Source: Gemmatimonadota bacterium (GTDB lineage Bacteria > Gemmatimonadota > Gemmatimonadetes > Gemmatimonadales > Gemmatimonadaceae). From it: a stretch of DNA of 64,000 nucleotides. Shown piece by piece: positions 53,855-60,954 of the stretch. The stretch lies in NCBI GenBank assembly GCA_023249375.1, contig JAHFCT010000005.1, forward strand, positions 1 to 64,000, read 5' to 3'. Below the pieces are notes generated by a model, which had not been told where the DNA came from, ran no database searches, and saw only the letters and a list, made by a program, of their open reading frames with translations. The stretch's first letter is position 1. Each line of letters begins with the position of its first letter. Made by a program: the position numbers and the translations under genes.

Positions 53855-55369
53855 GTGACGCCGAGCCGGTTCGGCATCCTCGACTTCGTCGTCCTCGTCG
53901 CTTATCTCGCCGGCACCACGGCGCTTGGCGTCTGGCTGGGCCGGGACCAGAAGAATTCCAAGGATTACTTCGTCGCCGGCCGCAACATTCCGTGGTGGGC
54001 GGTGATGTTCTCCATCGTCGCCGCCGAGACGAGCGCGCTGACGTTCATCTCGGTGCCCGGGCTTGCCGTTATCGGAAACTTCGGGTTCTTGCAAGTCTGC
54101 ATGGGTTACGTGCTTGGGCGCGTGGTGGTGGCCACGGTGCTGCTGCCGCGGTATTTCGAAGGCGATCTCGTGACGGCGTACGCGCTGCTCGAGACGCGCT
54201 TCGGGCCGGCGACGCGGCGCTTCACGTCGGTGGTGTTCATGGCGACGCGCGGCATGGCCGACTCGGTGCGCGTGTTTGCGTCGGCCATTCCGATTGCCAT
54301 CGTCATCGGCCCGGTGCTGCCGCGGCAGTACGTGATGCCGGCCGCCATCATCGTGCTCGGCGTGCTGACCATCATTTACACGTACCGCGGCGGCATGCGC
54401 GCCGTGGTGTGGACGGAGCTAGTGCAGGCAGGGGTGTACGCCACGGGCGGCATCGCGGCGGCCGTGCTCGTTGGGCACGCCGTCACCGGCGGCTGGCCGC
54501 ACATTCTCGAGGCAGCCCGCGCGCAGGACAAGCTGCGCGTCTTCGACTTCTACACCGGCTTCGACCGGCCGCACACGGCGTTTGCCGGCATCATTGGCGG
54601 CGCGGTGCTGACGATGGCGTCACACGGCGCCGACCAGACCATCGTGCAGCGCATGCTGTCGGCGCGCTCGCTGCGCGACGCGCAGAAAGCCATCATCGGC
54701 AGCGGCATCGCGGTGCTGGTGCTGATGACGCTCTTCCTCACGGTCGGCATTGGTCTCTGGTCGTATTATCAGGGCGCCGCGTCGTTCGCGTCACCCGACC
54801 AGATCTTTCCGACGTTCATCTTCGAGCGGATGCCGCACGGGCTCATCGGCCTGCTGGTGGCGTCGATCGTCGCCGCGACCATGAGCACGCACTCGGGAGC
54901 CATCAACTCGCTGGCGGCGACGACGACGCACGACATCTACGTGCCGCTGATGAAGGGCAAGGCGACCGAAGCGTCCACGTTCCGCGCCGGCCGCTGGTTT
55001 GCGCTCGCCTGGGGCGTCGCGCTGACCTTTGGCGCGCTGCTCTTCCCCGAGGGGAAGACGCCCGTCGTCGTCATCGCGCTGTCGATTGCGTCGTTCACGC
55101 AGGGCGCGCTCCTCGGCGGTTTCTTTCTCGGGATTTTCGTGAAGCGCGCCAAGCAGCGTGATGCGATCGTCGGCATGTCGGTGGGCATCGCCATCATGGC
55201 GTTCGTCGTCTTCGCCAAGCCGCTCTCGGCCGCGTATCCGTCGCTCGCCGCGGCCCTCGGCCCGTTCGCCAATGTCGCGTGGCCGTGGTACGTGCTTATC
55301 GGTACGACCATCACGATGACCGCCGGCACCCTCAGTTCGTTCGTGCGTTCGCCATCTGACGCGGGCTAA
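53855..55369 (+). CDS. Sodium:solute symporter (SSS family)
   Basis: Inner-membrane transporter of 504 residues with about 13 hydrophobic helices. FVVLVAYLAGTTALGVWLGR, the sodium-site-like SIVAAETSALTFISVPG, and GADQTIVQRMLSARSL are characteristic. Substrate not readable, but lying between nagB and a GlcNAc-kinase-like gene it probably imports an amino sugar such as GlcNAc or MurNAc. GTG start 21 bases after nagB stop. Confidence 0.88.
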   Translation: MTPSRFGILDFVVLVAYLAGTTALGVWLGRDQKNSKDYFVAGRNIPWWAVMFSIVAAETSALTFISVPGLAVIGNFGFLQVCMGYVLGRVVVATVLLPRYFEGDLVTAYALLETRFGPATRRFTSVVFMATRGMADSVRVFASAIPIAIVIGPVLPRQYVMPAAIIVLGVLTIIYTYRGGMRAVVWTELVQAGVYATGGIAAAVLVGHAVTGGWPHILEAARAQDKLRVFDFYTGFDRPHTAFAGIIGGAVLTMASHGADQTIVQRMLSARSLRDAQKAIIGSGIAVLVLMTLFLTVGIGLWSYYQGAASFASPDQIFPTFIFERMPHGLIGLLVASIVAATMSTHSGAINSLAATTTHDIYVPLMKGKATEASTFRAGRWFALAWGVALTFGALLFPEGKTPVVVIALSIASFTQGALLGGFFLGIFVKRAKQRDAIVGMSVGIAIMAFVVFAKPLSAAYPSLAAALGPFANVAWPWYVLIGTTITMTAGTLSSFVRSPSDAG

Positions 55370-55420
55370 GCGCGCAAGCCCCTTGAACGGGCCGCGTCAC
55401 GCGGTCATTCTCCGGACCTC

Positions 55421-56341
55421 ATGAGCTTTCTTATTGTAGGCGTGGACGGCGGCGGCACGAAGACCAAGGTCTCGGTGACCGACGAGAAGGGGCACGAACT
55501 GGCGACGGCGACGGGCGGCGGCAGTGCGGCGCGTCCGGGACAGACCACGCAGGCCGCGGAGATGATTGCGCAGACCGTGGCGGAGGCGCTGGCCGCCTGT
55601 GAACGCACGGGCGAAGTGCCGCGCGTGCTCTGCGCCGGACTCGCCGGCGCCGGCCGCGAGCCGGAACGGCAGGCCGTACGCGATGCGCTCGTGCGACTGG
55701 AGGTTGCGGACCGCGTGATTGTCGAGCCCGACGCGACCATTGCGCTCGAAGACGCGTTCGGCGACGGGCCGGGCATCCTGCTCGTCAGCGGCACCGGCTC
55801 GTCGTGCTTCGGCCGCTCCCCCACGGGCGCGTTCGGGCGGTGCGGCGGCTGGGGACTCAGCATCGGCGACGAAGGGAGCGGCGCGTGGATCGGCCGCAAG
55901 ACGCTGAGCATCGCCGCGGCGGCGGCCGACGGCCGCGAGCCTGAAACGGCACTGCTGCCGGCCGTGCTCACCGCGCTCGAACTCGAGAACAGCGATGGCC
56001 TCGTGGCGTGGGCGGCGCACGCCGACCCGGCGGCGCTGGCGCGACTGGCGACGATCGTCATTACGGTGGCGGCCACGGGTGACCTGCGCGCCAACTCGCT
56101 CCTCGCGCTCGCCACGGAAGAACTGGTGACGCACGTGCGCGCGCTGGCGCGGCAGCTCTTTGCCGACGAGCGCGCGGCCATTCCGGTGGCGCTGGCCGGC
56201 GGGCTGATGGAGCGCGGCTCGTTCGTGCGAAAGCTCGTCGAGCATCGGCTCAAGACCGCGGTGCCGGGCGCGATGGTGCGCGCCGAGCCTGTGGTTCCGG
56301 TGCGCGGCGCCGTGCGCGTCGCCCTGCGGCACGCGAAGTAG
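55421..56341 (+). CDS. BadF/BadG-type ATPase, probable N-acetylglucosamine kinase
   Basis: ASKHA-fold kinase of 306 residues. GVDGGGTKTKVSV is the phosphate-1 site, GILLVSGTGSSCFGR the phosphate-2 site, and RCGGWGLSIGDEGSGAWIGR the segment shared with eukaryotic-type GlcNAc kinase. Phosphorylating imported GlcNAc (or a related sugar) would supply substrate towards NagB; NagA is not seen. It follows the symporter by 51 bases. Confidence 0.88.
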   Translation: MSFLIVGVDGGGTKTKVSVTDEKGHELATATGGGSAARPGQTTQAAEMIAQTVAEALAACERTGEVPRVLCAGLAGAGREPERQAVRDALVRLEVADRVIVEPDATIALEDAFGDGPGILLVSGTGSSCFGRSPTGAFGRCGGWGLSIGDEGSGAWIGRKTLSIAAAAADGREPETALLPAVLTALELENSDGLVAWAAHADPAALARLATIVITVAATGDLRANSLLALATEELVTHVRALARQLFADERAAIPVALAGGLMERGSFVRKLVEHRLKTAVPGAMVRAEPVVPVRGAVRVALRHAK

Positions 56342-56398
56342 CGGCCGCCGCGGCCGGTCCCAACGAGCGGGGCTGAACTTTCGTACATTCGGCAACAG

Positions 56399-56433
56399 CG
56401 TCCGCTGTCCGCCGTCTGCCGTCGACTGTCTCC
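56399..56433 (+). repeat. Heptad repeat directly upstream of the S9 peptidase gene
   Basis: Five consecutive 7-base units (CGTCCGC, TGTCCGC, CGTCTGC, CGTCGAC, TGTCTCC) end 14 bases before the ATG. Same consensus and same orientation to the gene as the repeat before ugd. The rest of the gap 56342-56398 holds a GC palindrome near 56342 and no gene. Confidence 0.72.
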
Positions 56434-56447
56434 CCACCCGAGGCCGT

Positions 56448-58760
56448 ATGTCGATATCCCGCCGCACGCTTGTCGCGCTCGCCGCTGCGCTCGTCGCCAC
56501 GCCGCTGGCCGCGCAGCGCACTGACATGAAGACGAACACGAAGTTCGAACCGTACTTCAACGTCGCGTCTCCCCTTTCGCTCACGTCCGCCGAAAAGACC
56601 GATCGCGTGGCGTGGAAGACGTACGAGAAAGGGATGCGCAACGTCTACACGGCGGCCGCGCCGTCGTGGAAGCCGGTGAACCTCACCAGGTTCACCAAGG
56701 ACGACGGCATCGATATTTCGGACATCGCGCTTTCGGACGACGGATCCGTTGCGGTGTTCGTGCGCGGCTCGGCCACCAACTCGCGCGATTGGGTCGCCAA
56801 TCCGTCGCACGATCCCGATGGGCCAGAGCGTGCCATTTGGGCGGTGAAGACGTCGGGCGGCGCCCCCGCGTGGAAGGTGGCGGTCGGCGCGGCGCCCGCG
56901 CTTGCTCCCGACGGCAAGGCCGTGTTGTACGTGAAGGACGGGCAGATCTACCGTGCGCCCATCGTTCCGATGAAGCCCGGAACGGCCATGGATCGCGGCG
57001 ACAAGCCATTCATCACGGCATGGGGACGGCAGTCGAATCCGCGCTGGTCACCCGACAGCAGGAAGATTGCGTTCGTGAGTGACCGCGAGAATCACGCCTT
57101 CATCGCCGTCTACGACGTGAAGTCGCGCACGCTCGCGTATCTCGATCCCAGCGTGGACTGCGACGGAAATCCCGTGTGGTCGGAGGACTCGAAGCAGATC
57201 GTCTTCACGCGGCGTCCGGGAACGGCGTTCGGCGCCCAGAATCAGGAAGGCGCCGGCGGTATTGGGACGCCGCAGGGCACGACGTTCAACGTGCAGGCGG
57301 CGCTGCAGCGGATGCGCAACGGTGGCTTTGGCCCGGCCTGCGGCGGCGGCTTCGGATTTGGCGGCGGTGGTGGTGGCGGCCGCGGCGCCGGTGCGCCGGT
57401 CAATGCCCAGGCCGCGTCGCGCCCCGGTTTCTTCACGTCGCGTTTCCCCGGCGGCTACACGCTGTCGCTGATGGTGGCCGACGTCACCACGCGCATCGCC
57501 AAGGAAGTGTGGCACAATGAACCCGGTGAGCGCGTGTTCACGACGCTCAATGGCATGCGTCACGCCGCCGGCCATGTGGTCTTTTCGGCCAATGTGCCCA
57601 ACGACGACTGGGACCGCTGGTTCTCGATCAGCCTGACGAGCCCCGGCAAGCCGGTGCTGCTCACCACGACCGATGGCCTCATCGAAGGCGCGGGATCGGC
57701 CGAGCTCTCGGGCGATGGCAAGACGCTGTTCTACACGACGAACGCCAAGGACATCGAGCACCGGCACATCTGGTCAGTGCCGGTGGGTGGCGGCACGCCG
57801 CAGCAGCTCACGACGGGCGACGGCATCGAGGTGTCGCCGACGCACCTCGCGTCGGGCAAGGCGCTCGCCGTGCTCTACTACGACTACAACACGCCCGCCT
57901 CGGTAGGCATCGTCGCCAGTGGCACCGACAAGGCCAAGACAATTTTCCCGGTGCTCGGCAAGGAGTTCCCGCGCGACGCGCACGTCAAGCCGCAGATCGT
58001 GTGGACGAAAGCGGCCGACGGGCAGGCGATCAGCAACCAGCTCTTCCTGCCCAAGGATCTCAAGCCGGGCGAGAAGCGTCCGGCGATGGTCTTCGTGCAC
58101 GGCGGCCCGATGCGCCAGATGCTGCCGGCGTATCACTACATGGAGTTCTACCACTGGGCGTACGCGTACAACCAGTGGCTCGCGGCGCAGGGCTACATCG
58201 TGCTGTCCATCAACTACCGCCGCGGCATCGGCTACGGACGCTCGTTCCAGAACGCGCCGGGCGCGCAGGCGGCCGGCAACAGCGAGTACCAGGACGTCGT
58301 CGCCGGCGGCAAGTACCTGCTCACGCGCGACGATGTCGATGCGTCGCGCGTCGGCATCTGGGGGCTCTCGTACGGCGGCCTGCTCACGTCGCAGGCCTTG
58401 GCGCGCAACAGCGACATCTTCGTCGCCGGCGCCGATTACGCCGGCGTGCACCTCTACGGCAGCTCGCTCGACACGACGGCGCTCTCGTTCCGGTCGTCGG
58501 CGGTTGGCGCCATCGACAGCTGGAAGTCGCCGGTACTGCTCGTGCACGGCGACGATGACCGCAACGTGGACTTCGCGCAGACCGTGGGACTCGTGCAGCT
58601 CCTGCGCGCCCGCAACATCTACCACGAGATGATCATCATCCCCGACGACCTGCACGAGTCGATGCTGCACAAGAACTGGGTGAACACGTGGGAGCGCACC
58701 GACGAGTTCCTCAAGCGCTTTGTGTGGAACAAGGAGAAACCGCCCACGATGGCGCCGTGA
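56448..58760 (+). CDS. Secreted S9-family prolyl oligopeptidase-type peptidase
   Basis: Envelope serine peptidase of 770 residues with a signal ending TPLAAQ. A beta-propeller with repeated WSPDSRKIAFVSD and WSEDSKQIVFTRR blades is followed by an alpha/beta-hydrolase domain. Catalytic serine lies in GLSYGGLL, aspartate in HGDDDRNV and histidine in DDLHES. An insertion near residues 286-325 is a Gly-rich run (FGFGGGGGGGRGAG). Family members trim N-terminal dipeptides or act on oligopeptides. The next gene overlaps its stop by one base. Confidence 0.92.
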   Translation: MSISRRTLVALAAALVATPLAAQRTDMKTNTKFEPYFNVASPLSLTSAEKTDRVAWKTYEKGMRNVYTAAAPSWKPVNLTRFTKDDGIDISDIALSDDGSVAVFVRGSATNSRDWVANPSHDPDGPERAIWAVKTSGGAPAWKVAVGAAPALAPDGKAVLYVKDGQIYRAPIVPMKPGTAMDRGDKPFITAWGRQSNPRWSPDSRKIAFVSDRENHAFIAVYDVKSRTLAYLDPSVDCDGNPVWSEDSKQIVFTRRPGTAFGAQNQEGAGGIGTPQGTTFNVQAALQRMRNGGFGPACGGGFGFGGGGGGGRGAGAPVNAQAASRPGFFTSRFPGGYTLSLMVADVTTRIAKEVWHNEPGERVFTTLNGMRHAAGHVVFSANVPNDDWDRWFSISLTSPGKPVLLTTTDGLIEGAGSAELSGDGKTLFYTTNAKDIEHRHIWSVPVGGGTPQQLTTGDGIEVSPTHLASGKALAVLYYDYNTPASVGIVASGTDKAKTIFPVLGKEFPRDAHVKPQIVWTKAADGQAISNQLFLPKDLKPGEKRPAMVFVHGGPMRQMLPAYHYMEFYHWAYAYNQWLAAQGYIVLSINYRRGIGYGRSFQNAPGAQAAGNSEYQDVVAGGKYLLTRDDVDASRVGIWGLSYGGLLTSQALARNSDIFVAGADYAGVHLYGSSLDTTALSFRSSAVGAIDSWKSPVLLVHGDDDRNVDFAQTVGLVQLLRARNIYHEMIIIPDDLHESMLHKNWVNTWERTDEFLKRFVWNKEKPPTMAP

Positions 58761-59734
58761 TGCGGCGTGGCCCAATTGCCAGGCGCTCAGCCCTGCCGCT
58801 GCTCGCGGCAGGGCTGGTGTCATTCCCGCTTGCGGCAGGGCTGGTCTCATTCCCGCTCGCGGCACAGCAAGTGGCCGACACCGCGTTTGCGCCGCGCATC
58901 GCCGCGCCTGCCTATGCCGGCAACGGCCCAGTGGTACTCCTCGACGAAGCGCATAACAACTTCCACACGCTGGATGGGCGCTACCTCGTCTTCGGCAAGG
59001 TGCTGCGCCTCGATGGCTATCAGGTGCGTCCCAGCCGCACGGCGTTTTCCGCCGGTGCGCTTGCCGGCGCGCGCGTGCTCGTCATTGCCAACGCGTTGCA
59101 CGCCAGCAACGCCGGCGGCAAATGGGAGCTGCCGACGCCATCCGCGTTCACCAGCGCCGAGATTGCCGCGGTGCGCGACTGGGTGCAGGGTGGCGGCTCG
59201 CTGTTGCTCGTCGCTGATCACATGCCCTTCCCGGGCGCGGCCGGCGCGCTGGCCGCGGCGTTCGGCATCCACATGCGGAACGGCTTCGCGTACGACTCGA
59301 CCCGCAAGGTCAGCAAGTTCACCTTCACTCGCCGCAGCGGCCGCCTCGCGTCGCACCCGCTTACCGACGGACGCAGCGCCGCGGAGCGCATCGACAGCGT
59401 AGTCGCATTCACGGGCCAGGCGTTCACCGTGGACGCCCCCGGCCGCGCCCTGATGACACTCGCGCCCGGGACCACGGTCCTCGAACCACGCGTCGCGTGG
59501 CAGTTCGACGACCAGACACCGTCCGAATCCGGTGCGGGCCTGCTGCAAGGCGCGGTCGTTGCGTTCGGCAGCGGACGGGTCGCCGTCTTCGGCGAGGCGG
59601 CAATGTTCTCGGCGCAAGTCACGGGCGCACAGCGCAGCCCGATGGGGATGAACGACCCCGTCGCCCCGCAGAACGCCCAGTTCCTGCTCAACGTGATGCA
59701 CTGGCTGACGGGACTGATTCCACTCGACAAGTAG
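58760..59734 (+). CDS. DUF4350-like secreted protein with duplicated signal segment
   Basis: A 324-residue protein of unknown function. The mature part (VVLLDEAHNNFHTLDGRYLV, ARVLVIANALH, GGSLLLVADHMPFPGAAGAL, RVAVFGEAAMFSAQV) follows the DUF4350/GldG-like pattern of a GATase-like fold without an obvious catalytic triad. The signal peptide contains AAGLVSFPL twice, from an exact-type 27-base duplication. ATG overlaps the S9 stop (TGATG), so it is cotranscribed with the peptidase. Confidence 0.75.
   Translation: MRRGPIARRSALPLLAAGLVSFPLAAGLVSFPLAAQQVADTAFAPRIAAPAYAGNGPVVLLDEAHNNFHTLDGRYLVFGKVLRLDGYQVRPSRTAFSAGALAGARVLVIANALHASNAGGKWELPTPSAFTSAEIAAVRDWVQGGGSLLLVADHMPFPGAAGALAAAFGIHMRNGFAYDSTRKVSKFTFTRRSGRLASHPLTDGRSAAERIDSVVAFTGQAFTVDAPGRALMTLAPGTTVLEPRVAWQFDDQTPSESGAGLLQGAVVAFGSGRVAVFGEAAMFSAQVTGAQRSPMGMNDPVAPQNAQFLLNVMHWLTGLIPLDK
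58805..58858 (+). repeat. 27-base tandem duplication inside a signal-peptide sequence
   Basis: Two adjacent 27-base copies differ at two positions and encode AAGLVSFPL twice; a short third fragment (GCGGCA) follows. The frame is kept, lengthening the hydrophobic core of the signal peptide. Confidence 0.9.
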
Positions 59735-59752
59735 CGACGGCGCCCAAACACG

Positions 59753-59784
59753 AGAGGCGACGGCTGAATGCCGTCGCCTCTTTT
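59753..59784. terminator. Terminator between convergent genes
   Basis: AGAGGCGACGGC pairs perfectly with GCCGTCGCCTCT over the loop TGAAT and is followed by TTTT on the plus strand, 20 bases past the DUF4350-like gene. The minus-strand side lacks a strong T-tract but may serve the facing lipoprotein gene as well. Confidence 0.85.
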
Positions 59785-59800
59785 GTGCTCCGTGGCCGCG

Positions 59801-60208
59801 TTACTTGAGTTCGCCCGTACTAATGCAGTTCGCCGCGAACCAACCCTCCATGCCGATGCCCTTCGAGCGCTCCCAGCCCGCGGGCGCCGTTGGCGTGGCC
59901 CCTGGCGACTGCGTGCTGAACCAGTCGCAGCCGGTGCCGCTGGTCTCGCGGGCGGGGAGTGGCGCGAGCGACGATCCGCTGCCCTTCGCGCTCGACGATC
60001 CGCCGCCGTACGACGCGACGGCATTGGACCCGCGACTCGGCGCGGCCGAACCTCGCGCCGCGGCGACATCGGCGTGAAACGCGATGCCCACATCCCCACC
60101 AGCGAGCGTCGAGCCCGGGATCCGTTCTGGCGCGCACGCGGCCACCAGCACCCCACAGAGAGCCAGCGTGGTGCCGTAGGTCTGCCGAGTCGTGAAGCGG
60201 GTGTTCAC
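59801..60208 (-). CDS. Small Ser/Gly-rich lipoprotein, PERIPGST paralogue 1
   Basis: Unknown function, 135 residues. The signal ends LVAAC, giving mature CAPERIPGSTLAGGDVGIAF. A Ser/Gly-rich middle (SSSAKGSGSS) is followed by a C-terminal segment with two cysteines (GTGCDWF, AANCIS) that could form a disulfide. The first 20 mature residues match the neighbouring gene at 60374, so this is a tandem duplication. Own promoter candidate (60244-60272). Confidence 0.72.
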   Translation of the reverse strand: MNTRFTTRQTYGTTLALCGVLVAACAPERIPGSTLAGGDVGIAFHADVAAARGSAAPSRGSNAVASYGGGSSSAKGSGSSLAPLPARETSGTGCDWFSTQSPGATPTAPAGWERSKGIGMEGWFAANCISTGELK

Positions 60209-60243
60209 GTGTGCGCCGAAGGGATGGAGTGGACGAACGATGT

Positions 60244-60272
60244 AACATGACCGCCCTCGGAGAGAGCGTCAA
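60244..60272 (-). promoter_or_regulatory. Candidate promoter of lipoprotein paralogue 1
   Basis: Minus-strand TTGACG and CATGTT are 17 bases apart, about 35 bases before the GTG start. The paralogue next door has a similar element (TTGCGA, TATGTT). Confidence 0.4.
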
Positions 60273-60325
60273 CAGAGGGACGATTCGTCGCCGGCAATAT
60301 CACGCGCCGGCGGGACCGCTGAAAC

Positions 60326-60358
60326 GAAAGCGGGGCGGCCCAGTGGGCCGCCCCGCTT
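60326..60358 (-). terminator. Terminator of lipoprotein paralogue 2
   Basis: A perfect 14-bp stem AAGCGGGGCGGCCC/GGGCCGCCCCGCTT with a three-base loop, 15 bases past the stop at 60374; on the minus strand it is followed by TTTCGTTTC. Confidence 0.8.
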
Positions 60359-60373
60359 CGATTGATCCGACCT

Positions 60374-60838
60374 CTACTCGTCGGACTCGCCGCATTTCTT
60401 CTTGCTCTCCTTCGCCGCCTTGCACCCCTTGTCGCCGTGGGATGACGACGAGGACGATTCGTGGTCCTTGCCCTCGCCGTGGCCAATCGAGCCGCCACTG
60501 CTTCCGCTTGAACCGCTGGTCGATGAACCGGAGCCGCTGGCGGCAGATCCGGCACCGCCACCGGTTGAGCCAGAACCGGATATCGAGGAACCGGACGTGG
60601 ATCCGGCGCTGGAGCCCGAACCGCACGGCGCGGTGCTGCCCGACAACGCGCTCGACGTCGGCTGGCACGGTGCCTTGCCGGCATTCGCCTGCCGCGCCAC
60701 ACTCAGAAAGGATACGCCTGAATCACCTTGATCTACGGTTGATCCCGGGATTCGCTCTGGCGAGCACGCTGCCAGGAAGACGAGTCCGAGAATGGCGCCA
60801 GTCGACGCCGCGTAGAACTTGCGCTGGGGGGCACGCAT
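60374..60838 (-). CDS. Small Ser/Gly-rich lipoprotein, PERIPGST paralogue 2
   Basis: Unknown function, 154 residues. Signal ends VFLAAC, mature start CSPERIPGSTVDQGDSGVSF. A long run of Ser/Gly pairs (about residues 70-115) resembles a surface-exposed spacer. The C-terminus is charged with two cysteines (GDKGCKAAKESKKKCGE), unlike paralogue 1. The conserved element after the lipid anchor and the diverged tails suggest a shared anchor with different exposed ends. Confidence 0.72.
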   Translation of the reverse strand: MRAPQRKFYAASTGAILGLVFLAACSPERIPGSTVDQGDSGVSFLSVARQANAGKAPCQPTSSALSGSTAPCGSGSSAGSTSGSSISGSGSTGGGAGSAASGSGSSTSGSSGSSGGSIGHGEGKDHESSSSSSHGDKGCKAAKESKKKCGESDE

Positions 60839-60879
60839 TCTAGGTAAACCCTCTCACGAGTGGAGGACAACTCCCTACG

Positions 60880-60907
60880 AACATACGACTTTTTCCCTAC
60901 TTCGCAA
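60880..60907 (-). promoter_or_regulatory. Candidate promoter of lipoprotein paralogue 2
   Basis: Minus-strand TTGCGA and TATGTT are 16 bases apart, about 40 bases before the ATG. Confidence 0.45.
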
Positions 60908-60954
60908 GCGTGCGTGCCGTGCCCGAGGAGGTCACGCCACACCGGCTGCAGGCG

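Noticed and set aside
56342-56360. GC palindrome after the kinase gene as a terminator.
   Set aside because: No T-tract and a short stem; it could be chance in GC-rich DNA.
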